From Bacteroides acidifaciens (GTDB lineage: Bacteria; Bacteroidota; Bacteroidia; Bacteroidales; Bacteroidaceae): a stretch of DNA of 64,000 nt. The DNA lies in assembly GCF_903181435.1 (NCBI RefSeq), contig NZ_CAEUHO010000004.1, forward strand, positions 496,001-560,000, read 5' to 3'. The notes under the pieces are model-generated. The model did no database searches and had not been told where the DNA came from. It saw only the letters and a program-made list of their open reading frames with translations. The position numbers and the translations under genes were made by a program. This document shows, piece after piece, positions 51,209 through 60,392 of this stretch; the stretch's first letter is position 1, and every line of letters begins with the position of its first letter.

Positions 51209-53323
51209 ATGAGAATAACACAAATTAGAGACAACGGCAAAGTGAATACTCTGCGGACGTTAAAAATCGAACAGCTCGTAGAGCAGATGAAAGTGGAAAC
51301 TAAAGCGCAACTCGTTTCAGGAATGAGGGAAGTCCTGCCTTATATACTTCCGGGTGACAAGAATGACTATGTACAGAAAGTGCCGAAGCTGCTTCCTGCA
51401 GCCGCCTTTGTCCGCAAAAACGGGATAATGACGATGGATGAGTACAACGGGATTGTGATGCTCCAGGTGAATAATCTGTCCGGGCTTATGGAAGCGGATG
51501 CGGTGAAAGAGCGTGTGAAGGAGTTGCCACAGACTTACCTTGCCTTTACCGGTTCTTCCGGAAAGTCGGTGAAGATATGGGTGCGGTTCACTTATTCCGA
51601 TGACCTTCTGCCGGTTGGCCGCGAACAAGCGGAGCTTTTTCATGCGCATGCTTATCGGCTTGCCGTGAAGTTTTATCAACCTCAGCTTCCTTTCGACATT
51701 GAGTTGAAAGAACCTTCATTGGAACAATATTGCCGTTTGACCTATGATCCGGACTTGTATTTCAATCCTGAAGCAATGCCTGTTTATATGAAACAGCCGA
51801 TGGCTATGCCGACAGAAACGACTTACCGCGAACAGGTGTGGACGGAGGCTTCGCCTTTGCAACGGCTTGCGCCGGGATATGAGAGCCATCATGCGCTTTC
51901 CGTGCTTTTTGAGGCTGCTTTTGCACGTGCGTTGGATGAGCAGGATGAGTATTTTCCGGGAAATGATATACATTCTTTGTTGGTTTGTCTGGCCGGGCAT
52001 TGTTTTCGTGCCGGTATTCCCGAAGAGGATACGGTGCGGTGGACGCGTGCCCATTATCGCTTGCCGGAAGATGATTTCCAGATTCGCGAGACGGTGCAGA
52101 ATGTGTATCGCACCTGCAAGGGATTTGCGGGTAAGAGCAGCTTGTTGCCGGAGCAGTTGTTCGTGATGCAGATGGATGAGTTTATGAAGCGGCGTTATGA
52201 GTTTCGCTTCAACCAGTTGACTTCGCAGGTGGAATGCCGGCAGCGGAACAGTTTCGATTTCTATTTTCGTCCGGTAGACAGGCGGTTGATGTCGAGCATT
52301 ACCATGAACGCGCAGTATGAGGGGATTAAACTGTGGGACAAGGATGTGGTGCGTTATCTGAATTCTGACCGTGTACCGGTTTATCAGCCTGTTGAGGAGT
52401 TTCTTTATGAGCTTCCCCGTTGGAACGGTAAGGATTATATCGGTGACCTGGCTAAGCGGGTTCCCTGTGACAATCCCCATTGGGAGCAGTTATTCCGTCG
52501 TTGGTTCCTTGGTATGGTGGCGCATTGGCGCGGGCTTAGTAAAAATCATGCGAACAGCACTTCCCCTATATTGGTTGGTCCGCAGGCTTACAGGAAATCG
52601 ACATTCTGCCGCCTGATTCTTCCACCGTGTTTGCAGGCATATTATACGGATAGTATCGACTTCAGCCGGAAGCGGGATGCAGAGCTGTATCTGAACCGTT
52701 TTCTGCTGATTAATATGGATGAGTTTGACCAGATTGGCATCAATCAGCAGTCTTTCGTTAAACATATCCTGCAAAAGCCGGTCGTTAACACGCGTCGTCC
52801 GAATGCTTCGGCAGTAGAGGAGCTTCGCCGCTATGCTTCTTTCATTGGAACAAGTAATCATAAAGATTTGCTGACGGATACTTCCGGCAGCCGTCGGTAC
52901 ATTGGTGTTGAGGTTACGGGAGTAATTGATGTTGTCCGTCCCATTGACTATGAACAGCTTTATGCGCAGGCGATGGCGGCATTGTATCACAATGAACGGT
53001 ATTGGTTTGATGAAAAGGAAGAAGCCATCCTGACGGAAGCCAATCAGGAGTTTGAGCAGTCACCCGCCATAGAGCAGTTGTTTCTTGTGTATTACCGGGT
53101 TGCGGAAGATGAAGAGGAAGGAGAATGGATGCTTGCAGCGGATCTGTTGCAGCGGATACAAAAGGCCAGTAAGATGAAATTCTCCCCGGGACAGGTTAAT
53201 TACTTCGGGCGTATCCTGCAAAGATTGGGCGTGAAGTCATACAGGAAGACGCATGGGGTGTATTATCATGTGGTGGCTGTATCTCAGACAAAGGCAGAGA
53301 TTCTTTCCGATAAATCGCGTTAA
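51209..53323 (+). CDS. VirE/BT4734-type primase-helicase-like protein
   Basis: A 704-residue protein with a BT4734-like primase N-terminal region (about 55-185, including AFTGSSGKSVKIWVRF) and a DUF3874/VirE ATPase region (about 395-590). The Walker A equivalent is degenerate, VGPQAYRKSTFCRL, lacking the usual Gly before Lys; Walker B is LLINMDEFDQIG; GTSNHKDLLTDTSGSRRYIG matches the sensor part of SF3-like helicases. Relatives lie in integrative elements and near surface-polysaccharide loci of Bacteroides. No integrase or mobilisation gene is adjacent, so it may be domesticated or part of a defence or replication module; function unknown. Confidence 0.82.
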   Translation: MRITQIRDNGKVNTLRTLKIEQLVEQMKVETKAQLVSGMREVLPYILPGDKNDYVQKVPKLLPAAAFVRKNGIMTMDEYNGIVMLQVNNLSGLMEADAVKERVKELPQTYLAFTGSSGKSVKIWVRFTYSDDLLPVGREQAELFHAHAYRLAVKFYQPQLPFDIELKEPSLEQYCRLTYDPDLYFNPEAMPVYMKQPMAMPTETTYREQVWTEASPLQRLAPGYESHHALSVLFEAAFARALDEQDEYFPGNDIHSLLVCLAGHCFRAGIPEEDTVRWTRAHYRLPEDDFQIRETVQNVYRTCKGFAGKSSLLPEQLFVMQMDEFMKRRYEFRFNQLTSQVECRQRNSFDFYFRPVDRRLMSSITMNAQYEGIKLWDKDVVRYLNSDRVPVYQPVEEFLYELPRWNGKDYIGDLAKRVPCDNPHWEQLFRRWFLGMVAHWRGLSKNHANSTSPILVGPQAYRKSTFCRLILPPCLQAYYTDSIDFSRKRDAELYLNRFLLINMDEFDQIGINQQSFVKHILQKPVVNTRRPNASAVEELRRYASFIGTSNHKDLLTDTSGSRRYIGVEVTGVIDVVRPIDYEQLYAQAMAALYHNERYWFDEKEEAILTEANQEFEQSPAIEQLFLVYYRVAEDEEEGEWMLAADLLQRIQKASKMKFSPGQVNYFGRILQRLGVKSYRKTHGVYYHVVAVSQTKAEILSDKSR

Positions 53324-53362
53324 TAATTAAGTGAAACTGCTATCAGTTAATCAGTTTTATTG

Positions 53363-53370
53363 TATCTTTG
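53363..53370 (+). promoter_or_regulatory. -7 box (TATCTTTG) of the msbA operon
   Basis: It lies 27 bp before the msbA ATG at 53398. The gaps to the next three genes are at most 7 bp or overlaps, so this box probably drives all four. Confidence 0.5.
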
Positions 53371-53397
53371 CGATCTTAACTCATTTTATCATAAATA

Positions 53398-55233
53398 ATG
53401 AAAGAATTCCTACAACTGATGCGACGTTTTGTGTCGCCTTACAAAAAGTATATAGGATGGGCCGTAGTCCTCAATATATTGTCTGCCGTATTCAATATTT
53501 TTTCATTTACTTTATTAATTCCGATATTGAATATTTTATTCAAGACAGGAACGGGTGAAAACGTTTATGCCTTTATGGAATGGGGAAGTGCAGATGTAAA
53601 GGATGTTGTGGTAAATAATTTCTATTATTATGTTTCGCAGCTCATACAGTCCTATGGAGCGTCAATGGCTTTGTTATTTTTGGGATTATTCCTTGCATTT
53701 ATGACATTGATGAAAACTTCGTGTTATTTTGCTTCTTCGGCTATAATGATTCCCTTACGTACAGGAGTGGTGCGTGATATTCGAATACAAGTATATACAA
53801 AGGTTATGCATCTGCCATTAGGCTTTTTTTCAGAGGAACGAAAAGGAGATATAATAGCCCGTATGAGTGGTGATGTGAGTGAGGTGGAGAATTCTGTTAC
53901 TAGTTCTTTGGATATGCTGTTGAAGAATCCGATATTAATTCTTTTTTATTTTACCACTTTATTGGTGACTAGCTGGCAATTGACTCTGTTTACTATACTT
54001 GTATTACCGGGTATGGGATGGCTGATGGGAAAAGTTGGTAAACGTTTGAAAAGAGATTCGCTTGAAGCACAGGAGAGATGGAGTGATACGATGTCTCAAT
54101 TAGAGGAAACTTTAGGAGGTTTACGTATTATAAAAGCATTCATAGCCGAGAATAAGATGATTGCACGTTTTGTAAAATGTAGCAATGAATTGCGTGATGC
54201 GACCAACAAAGTTGCCATACGGCAATCTTTGGCGCATCCGATGAGTGAGTTTTTAGGAACATTGTTGATTGTGATTGTACTATGGTTTGGAGGTGCATTA
54301 ATTTTAGGTGAGAGTTCTTCTATTGATGCTTCGACTTTTATTTTTTATATGGTTATTTTGTACAGCATAATCAATCCATTGAAAGACTTTTCCAAGGCTG
54401 GGTATAGTATTCCGAAAGGGTTGGCATCAATGGAACGTGTAGATAAGATATTAAAAGCTGAGAATAAGATTAAAGAAATTCCGAACCCGAAACCATTAAA
54501 AGGGCTCAATGACAGAATTGAATTTAAAGATATTACTTTTAGCTATGATGGTAAGCGGGAGGTTTTGAAACATGTAAATCTGACAGTTCCTAAGGGACAG
54601 ACCATTGCCTTGGTAGGACAGTCGGGCTCCGGCAAATCAACATTGGTGGACTTGTTGCCGCGTTATCACGATGTGCAGGAGGGAGATATTACAATTGATG
54701 GGATGAGTATCCGCGATGTGCGTATTGCTGATTTACGTAGTTTAATTGGTAATGTAAATCAGGAGGCTATCCTGTTTAATGATACTTTCTTCAATAATAT
54801 TGCTTTTGGTGTGGAGAACGCAACAATGGAGCAAGTTGTAGAAGCTGCTAAAATAGCTAATGCACATGATTTTATTATGGAAAAGCCTGAAGGATATAAT
54901 ATGAATATCGGTGACCGCGGTGGTAAACTGTCCGGTGGTCAACGCCAACGTATCAGTATTGCCCGCGCTATTTTGAAGAATCCGCCGATCCTGATTCTTG
55001 ATGAGGCCACTTCGGCTTTGGATACAGAATCGGAACGTTTGGTGCAGGAAGCGCTGGAGCGCTTGATGAAAACACGTACGACAATTGCTATTGCTCATCG
55101 CCTTTCTACTATTAAAAATGCAGACGAAATCTGTGTACTATATGAAGGAGAGATTGTAGAGCGCGGTAAGCATGAGGAATTGATAGAACTGAACGGCTAT
55201 TACAAACGTTTGCATGATATGCAGCAATTATAA
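53398..55233 (+). CDS. msbA: MsbA-like lipid A-core exporter ABC transporter
   Basis: A 611-residue half-transporter: six transmembrane helices (about 1-340) fused to an ATPase domain. The ATPase motifs are complete: Walker A in GQSGSGKSTLVDLL, signature LSGGQRQRISIARA, Walker B in PPILILDEATSALD, and the switch His in IAIAHRLST. The context of LPS genes supports lipid A-core flipping rather than drug export, but the family cannot be split by sequence alone. The next gene overlaps its stop (TAATG). Confidence 0.88.
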   Translation: MKEFLQLMRRFVSPYKKYIGWAVVLNILSAVFNIFSFTLLIPILNILFKTGTGENVYAFMEWGSADVKDVVVNNFYYYVSQLIQSYGASMALLFLGLFLAFMTLMKTSCYFASSAIMIPLRTGVVRDIRIQVYTKVMHLPLGFFSEERKGDIIARMSGDVSEVENSVTSSLDMLLKNPILILFYFTTLLVTSWQLTLFTILVLPGMGWLMGKVGKRLKRDSLEAQERWSDTMSQLEETLGGLRIIKAFIAENKMIARFVKCSNELRDATNKVAIRQSLAHPMSEFLGTLLIVIVLWFGGALILGESSSIDASTFIFYMVILYSIINPLKDFSKAGYSIPKGLASMERVDKILKAENKIKEIPNPKPLKGLNDRIEFKDITFSYDGKREVLKHVNLTVPKGQTIALVGQSGSGKSTLVDLLPRYHDVQEGDITIDGMSIRDVRIADLRSLIGNVNQEAILFNDTFFNNIAFGVENATMEQVVEAAKIANAHDFIMEKPEGYNMNIGDRGGKLSGGQRQRISIARAILKNPPILILDEATSALDTESERLVQEALERLMKTRTTIAIAHRLSTIKNADEICVLYEGEIVERGKHEELIELNGYYKRLHDMQQL

Positions 55234-57239
55234 TGAGGGCTTTTTTAGTTGAGTTTAATATGAAAGAAATCTCTATAAAACGTTTTGGATACTATATTTT
55301 ATATCTGCTGTCAATACATGTAGTAGCTCTCTTTATCTTTTTTGTTTTTCGATTTACGTTATTCTGTTCCATTGATTATCAATTCCCGGCAGAAATAAAA
55401 AATGATATTGTTTTACAGTCCGTTGCTTTCCTTCGTGGACTTTGGTTTGACAATGTGGTAGCCTGTTATATTTTGCTGTTGCCTTTAGTGATATTATGGA
55501 TAGCTGCTCTCTGTAACTATACTGCTAAATGGTTATTCAAGGTACTCACGGTTTTTTTTATTTGTTTTTATTCGGTATCTTTTATTATCGCTGCTGCCAA
55601 TATACCATATTTTGAGTACTTCTTCAAGACAATTAACTCTTCTATCTATAATTGGTTCAGTTATGGTGGTACGACGGCAGGAATGGTATTTGGTGAGTCT
55701 TCTTACTATTTTCCTATATTTCTTGGTCTTTTGTTTATTGTAGTATTTGGATGGGGAGCTTCTTTTCTTGCATCTTATTTCTATTGCCAGGCAGGGAAGG
55801 CTGTATCACGGATAAATTACTCAAGTCGGATAGTTGTACTAGTGGCAGGTGCGATTTGCGTCGGTCTTTGCATGTTCGGTATTCGTGGACGCATGGGATA
55901 CAATCCAATAAAAGTAAGTCAGGCATATTATTGTGAAGACCCGTTTCTGAATCAGTTGGGTGTCAATCCCGTTTTTAATCTGTTGACAAGCACATTGGAT
56001 GATAACCGGAAAGAAAACCGGACCTTACATCTGATGTCCGAGAAGGATGCTTTATCAAAAGTGCAAAAATATTTGAAGAGGAAAGGAATTGCCGGACTGT
56101 CTCCAATAGCACATAAAATAGAATGTGAAGGTGTTCCTAACCGTAAAAATGTGGTTTTAGTTTTTATGGAGTCTATGTCGGCCAATCTAATGGGGACTTT
56201 CGGTTCGGATAAGAAGTTGACTCCTTATTTGGACAGCCTTTATCAGCAGTCTTTGAGTTTCAGGCATTTTTATTCATCTGGCATTCATACTAATCATGGC
56301 ATTTATTCCACTCTTTATTCTTTCCCAGCTATTATGAAACGGAATGCGATGAAGGGATCGGTTATTCCTGTTTATTCGGGATTGCCTACTGTGTTGCGGG
56401 AGAATGGGTATTGTAACTTGTTCTTTATGACTCATGAGTCGCAGTATGACAACATGAACGCTTTTCTTCGTACGAATGGGTTTGATGAGATTTATGCCCA
56501 GGAGAATTATCCTTCAGAGAAAGTCGTGAATAGCTTTGGCGTACAGGATGACTTTATGTATCAGTATGCGCTTCCTGTTTTGAATGAAAAAGCTAAGGAT
56601 GGCAGTCCATTCTTTAGTGTGTTGTTGTCTATCAGTAATCATCCTCCTTATGTGATTCCTCCATATTTCCAACCACATAGTGATGTGTTGGAAGAACAGA
56701 TTGTAGAATATGCAGATTGGTCTATCAGGCAGTTTATGCAGGCTGCGAAGAAGCAGTCATGGTTCGATAATACGATTTTTGTATTTTTGGGCGATCATGG
56801 GAAAATGGTGGGAACTCCTGAATGTGAAATGCCACAGTCTTATAATCATGTTCCTTTGATGATCTACGGGAAAGGTATCAAGGCAGGGGGGTATGATGGG
56901 TTCTGCGGTCAAGTAGATGTATCTCCTACATTATTGGGACTATTGAATATAAGTTACCTGCAAAATAATTTTGGTGTTAATTTGTTGGAAGAAGAACGTC
57001 CTTGTATGTTCTTTACGGCTGATAATTTGATAGGAGCAAGAGATTCAGCAAATATGTATATTTATTCACCGGATAGTCAGCAGGAATTCAGATATACACT
57101 AAAGGATGGTAAGCTTCATGCGGCTGATAATGGAGATTCTTTTCAAGATTTGAAAGACTACTGTTTTTCCATGTTGCAAAGTGCGGAATATCTGGTAAAA
57201 GAACATAAGACATTGGATAAAATTCCTGTCAAAAAATAG
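55233..57239 (+). CDS. LTA-synthase-like membrane phosphotransferase
   Basis: A 668-residue protein with five N-terminal transmembrane helices (to about residue 215) and a periplasmic sulfatase-fold domain. Metal-binding motifs: VLVFMESMSANLMG, a Thr nucleophile probably in SGIHTNHGIYST, and FVFLGDHGKMVG. In Gram-negatives the family includes OpgB and phosphoethanolamine transferases; here it may add phosphoglycerol or phosphoethanolamine to lipid A, core or a glycan. The ATG at 55233 overlaps the msbA stop; the ATG at 55260 is also possible and gives a more usual N-terminus. Confidence 0.85.
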   Translation: MRAFLVEFNMKEISIKRFGYYILYLLSIHVVALFIFFVFRFTLFCSIDYQFPAEIKNDIVLQSVAFLRGLWFDNVVACYILLLPLVILWIAALCNYTAKWLFKVLTVFFICFYSVSFIIAAANIPYFEYFFKTINSSIYNWFSYGGTTAGMVFGESSYYFPIFLGLLFIVVFGWGASFLASYFYCQAGKAVSRINYSSRIVVLVAGAICVGLCMFGIRGRMGYNPIKVSQAYYCEDPFLNQLGVNPVFNLLTSTLDDNRKENRTLHLMSEKDALSKVQKYLKRKGIAGLSPIAHKIECEGVPNRKNVVLVFMESMSANLMGTFGSDKKLTPYLDSLYQQSLSFRHFYSSGIHTNHGIYSTLYSFPAIMKRNAMKGSVIPVYSGLPTVLRENGYCNLFFMTHESQYDNMNAFLRTNGFDEIYAQENYPSEKVVNSFGVQDDFMYQYALPVLNEKAKDGSPFFSVLLSISNHPPYVIPPYFQPHSDVLEEQIVEYADWSIRQFMQAAKKQSWFDNTIFVFLGDHGKMVGTPECEMPQSYNHVPLMIYGKGIKAGGYDGFCGQVDVSPTLLGLLNISYLQNNFGVNLLEEERPCMFFTADNLIGARDSANMYIYSPDSQQEFRYTLKDGKLHAADNGDSFQDLKDYCFSMLQSAEYLVKEHKTLDKIPVKK

Positions 57240-57246
57240 AAGTTTT

Positions 57247-57627
57247 ATGAATACAAAACCATTGGTTAAGGAAATTATGCGTTTTGGAGTGGTTGGCGTG
57301 ATAGCTACAGTACTGCATTACGGAATTTATTATTTCCTGAAGGCGATTACCAATGTGAATATAGCTTATGCAGTTGGATATATAATTAGTTTTATCGTGA
57401 ACTTTTATCTGACTTCGTATTTTACTTTCGGAACAACACCTTCGTGGAAGAAACTGGCAGGAATGGGCGGAGCACATCTGATAAATTTCTTGTTGCATAT
57501 GACTCTACTGAATATTTTCTTATATTTGGGTATTTCTAAGGTATGGGCTCCTATTCCGGTATTTGCGATAGTGATCCCTGTGAATTTTCTGTTGGTTCGG
57601 TTTGTATTTAAACATAATAAGCTATGA
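57247..57627 (+). CDS. GtrA family membrane protein
   Basis: A 126-residue protein with four transmembrane helices (FGVVGVIATVLHYGIYYFL at the start). It is the probable flippase partner of the polyprenyl-phosphate glycosyltransferase that overlaps it by 4 bp (ATGA). Confidence 0.9.
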   Translation: MNTKPLVKEIMRFGVVGVIATVLHYGIYYFLKAITNVNIAYAVGYIISFIVNFYLTSYFTFGTTPSWKKLAGMGGAHLINFLLHMTLLNIFLYLGISKVWAPIPVFAIVIPVNFLLVRFVFKHNKL

Positions 57628-58574
57628 ATGGCGTGAGACTTGTTATTGTGGTTCCTTGTTATAACGAGGAAGAAGTGTTGAAAGAGGCGACTCGTCAATT
57701 ATCTGATGTCCTGACCCGGATGGAGAAGGAGGGGAAGATAGCTGAAGGAAAGATATTGTATGTAGATGACGGAAGCAAAGACCTCACCTGGGCATTGATA
57801 GAGCAATTATCCGAATCGAATGTATATGTGGCAGGTCTGAAACTTGCACATAATGTCGGTCATCAGCAAGCGCTGTGGGCCGGACTGGAACTTGTGGCAG
57901 GCAGTGATTATGATGTTGCCGTGTCGATTGATGCCGATTTGCAGGATGACGTGAACGCAATTGTGGAGATGGTGGATTATTTCTCACAAGGGATCGATGT
58001 GGTGTTTGGTGTAAGGCGGGAACGTAAGACGGATACATTTTTCAAGAAACATACGGCGCAGTTGTTTTATAAGCTGATGAGCACAATGGGCGGTGAAATC
58101 GTTTATAATCATGCAGATTTCCGTCTGATGAGCAAACGGGCTTTGAAAGCATTGGTTTCTTTCCCGGAACGTAACCTTTTCCTTCGAGGGATGGTGTGCT
58201 TGTTGGGTTATACTACTGCGTATGTCTACTATGACCGTAAAGAGCGTTTTGCCGGTGAATCCAAATATCCGTTCACGAAGATGCTGAATTTTGCGTTGGA
58301 CGGTATCACTTCTTTCTCTGTCAAACCATTGCGTCTGATCACAACTTCGGGGCTTATTTTTATGCTGGTTTCTTTCTTTGCCATCATTTATGCTTTGGTA
58401 GAGTTTATCAGCGGAGATGTTATCCGGGGATGGACTTCGTTGCTTATCTCCGTGTGGTTTATTGGTGGGGCTATTCTGACGGCTGTCGGTATTATCGGTG
58501 AGTATATCGGTAAAATATATAAGGAAGTAAAACGACGTCCGCGTTATTTGATAGAAAAAGAAGTAAACCTGTAA
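57624..58574 (+). CDS. GtrB/DPM1-like polyprenyl-phosphate glycosyltransferase
   Basis: A 316-residue GT2 enzyme with two C-terminal transmembrane helices. Motifs: LVIVVPCYNEEEVLKEA, ILYVDDGSKDLTW and VSIDADLQDDVNAIVEM. It makes a lipid-linked sugar; the convergent ArnT-like gene may use it. The coding end forms the left arm of a terminator. Confidence 0.92.
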   Translation: MNGVRLVIVVPCYNEEEVLKEATRQLSDVLTRMEKEGKIAEGKILYVDDGSKDLTWALIEQLSESNVYVAGLKLAHNVGHQQALWAGLELVAGSDYDVAVSIDADLQDDVNAIVEMVDYFSQGIDVVFGVRRERKTDTFFKKHTAQLFYKLMSTMGGEIVYNHADFRLMSKRALKALVSFPERNLFLRGMVCLLGYTTAYVYYDRKERFAGESKYPFTKMLNFALDGITSFSVKPLRLITTSGLIFMLVSFFAIIYALVEFISGDVIRGWTSLLISVWFIGGAILTAVGIIGEYIGKIYKEVKRRPRYLIEKEVNL

Positions 58575-58588
58575 GGGTTTACTTCTTT
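58557..58588 (+). terminator. Terminator overlapping the GtrB stop codon
   Basis: Perfect 13-bp arms (AAAGAAGTAAACC and complement, 58557-58569 and 58576-58588) with a 6-nt loop, then a T-rich stretch. The left arm includes the last sense codons. Confidence 0.75.
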
Positions 58589-58610
58589 CTGATATTCTTC
58601 TTTCCTGATT

Positions 58611-60311
58611 CTATTTTTTCTCTTTGAAACGGTATAGATAGATTATATCGCGAATATCGCATCCTCTTTTCGGACTCTGATATACTTCTTCAAAGGAATA
58701 TTGTGACTCATATCTAGGCTTGAAACACTCGAAATCGTGTTTTCCTACTAGCAAGTACCCCTCTGACGGCATATCTTTCTCGAACAGTCTTATTTGGTCG
58801 TTATGATAGAAATTGATGGTATAAAAACGTAGCATATCTACGGCTATATAAGAATATATCTTACTGCCGGAAGCTATTTTTTGAATTTCTGTAGCCATTC
58901 CTTTGTCCGACTTGGTGTTCAGTATGGCAGGCTGATAAACGCCATCTAAAGACATGAAGATCGAGAATGTTACGAAAAGCGTGGCATATACCAGTTTCAT
59001 GTCCGGTGCTTTCTTCCTGACCGCATGGAAAAAGTAGATGGCCCCGAGTAAAGGTAGGCATATCACGAGGATATGGGCGGCATTGAGGGATATATTCTTC
59101 AGGGCATTTAAGAAAGCGATGTTTTCAGCGGCATGTTTGCCGTGGAAGATAGTATCAGGTACTAATCCCAGGCGGATGGCAATGAATGTAGCCAAAAGAA
59201 GAATTCCGGTGACAGACAGGAAACTACCATATACTTTGATAGCTTTTGAATGCCTGCTCGCCAAGTACATGATATATTCTGCCAGAAAATAGGCTATAAA
59301 CGGATAGATGGGCAATAGATAGACGCTGCGTTTACTCTTCGGGATGCAGTAGAATACGAAGATAAGCACGATGCTTAATAAGGAGAAAAGGCGTGTGTTG
59401 TCCATTTCACGAATATAGGTCGTGAATTTGTTCCACCATTCGCGAGGTTTAGCTGTTATTTTGCTGTAAGTCAGTGTAAAGAGGGAAAGCAAAACCAATA
59501 ACGTATAGGGTGCATAGCCTGATACGACAGTGATAATGTTATAGTAAGCCGGATTCTCGTGGGATTCATAACTCATTTTTCCCATGAAACGCCCGAAGTT
59601 TTCTTCCATAACCAGCGCGATGAAGTTGTCTCCTCCCTGTTGGTAGGCGGCAATGTACCAGATGGCGGGCAGGATGCATGAGGTGATGGCGACCAATGTC
59701 ATAGAGAAGAAGGCTTTGAAGAAACGGGTTCCTCGCAGAAGCAAGTAGACTCCGGTCACCAGACAGGGAAGAAGGATTCCGACCGGGCCTTTGGTAAGTG
59801 TGGCGCAGCCCATCAATAAGGTGGCTATCCATGGAAAACCTCTTTGACCTTTTTCGCACCATCGGTAAAGCTGGTATAATGCAAGGACTATGAAGGCAGT
59901 CAGTACCATGTCTACACGGCAGTTCATTCCGGCACGATGTACTTCGAAGTTGCTGAGAGTGATGAGTCCCATAAGCAGGGCGATACCGGCTCCCCTACGT
60001 TTGGCATAGAATAAGAATCCTCCCAAGACCATGGCTATCAGGGCCAGGGCGGACGGCATACGGGAAGTATATTCGCTCACTTTGCCTGTAATAGAAGAAA
60101 TGGCGGCAATACACCAATGGAAGAATGGTGGCTTATAGGCAATATCTCCACCATTATTGACAGGCAGAATCCAATTGCCACTTTCGAGCATTGAATACGA
60201 AACGATGGCTTCGCGTGGTTCTCCTTTTGTATGGAAATCGGTTAGTCCTAAAAAGGGAAGAAGAGTGATGACACAAACAATGGCCAGAAGGATAAATTGC
60301 TTATTTTTCAT
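58611..60311 (-). CDS. ArnT-like GT-C glycosyltransferase (GT39/GT83 type)
   Basis: A 566-residue polytopic protein with about twelve transmembrane helices. The first periplasmic loop has LTDFHTKGEPREAIVSYSM, equivalent to the acidic catalytic loop of ArnT/PMT enzymes, and AYKPPFFHWCIAA follows as in ArnT. These transfer sugar from undecaprenyl phosphate to lipid A or glycans. Convergent with the GtrA/GtrB pair, a possible donor source. It has its own promoter at 60352. Confidence 0.88.
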   Translation of the reverse strand: MKNKQFILLAIVCVITLLPFLGLTDFHTKGEPREAIVSYSMLESGNWILPVNNGGDIAYKPPFFHWCIAAISSITGKVSEYTSRMPSALALIAMVLGGFLFYAKRRGAGIALLMGLITLSNFEVHRAGMNCRVDMVLTAFIVLALYQLYRWCEKGQRGFPWIATLLMGCATLTKGPVGILLPCLVTGVYLLLRGTRFFKAFFSMTLVAITSCILPAIWYIAAYQQGGDNFIALVMEENFGRFMGKMSYESHENPAYYNIITVVSGYAPYTLLVLLSLFTLTYSKITAKPREWWNKFTTYIREMDNTRLFSLLSIVLIFVFYCIPKSKRSVYLLPIYPFIAYFLAEYIMYLASRHSKAIKVYGSFLSVTGILLLATFIAIRLGLVPDTIFHGKHAAENIAFLNALKNISLNAAHILVICLPLLGAIYFFHAVRKKAPDMKLVYATLFVTFSIFMSLDGVYQPAILNTKSDKGMATEIQKIASGSKIYSYIAVDMLRFYTINFYHNDQIRLFEKDMPSEGYLLVGKHDFECFKPRYESQYSFEEVYQSPKRGCDIRDIIYLYRFKEKK

Positions 60312-60351
60312 ATGTTTATAATATGTGTTAGATATAAAAACTTTCAGTGCT

Positions 60352-60359
60352 CAAAGATA
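60352..60359 (-). promoter_or_regulatory. -7 box (TATCTTTG) for the ArnT-like gene
   Basis: CAAAGATA on the plus strand, 41 bp before the ATG at 60311. Confidence 0.5.
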
Positions 60360-60392
60360 GGAATATATTTGAGTGAATTTGGTTTGATTTTC

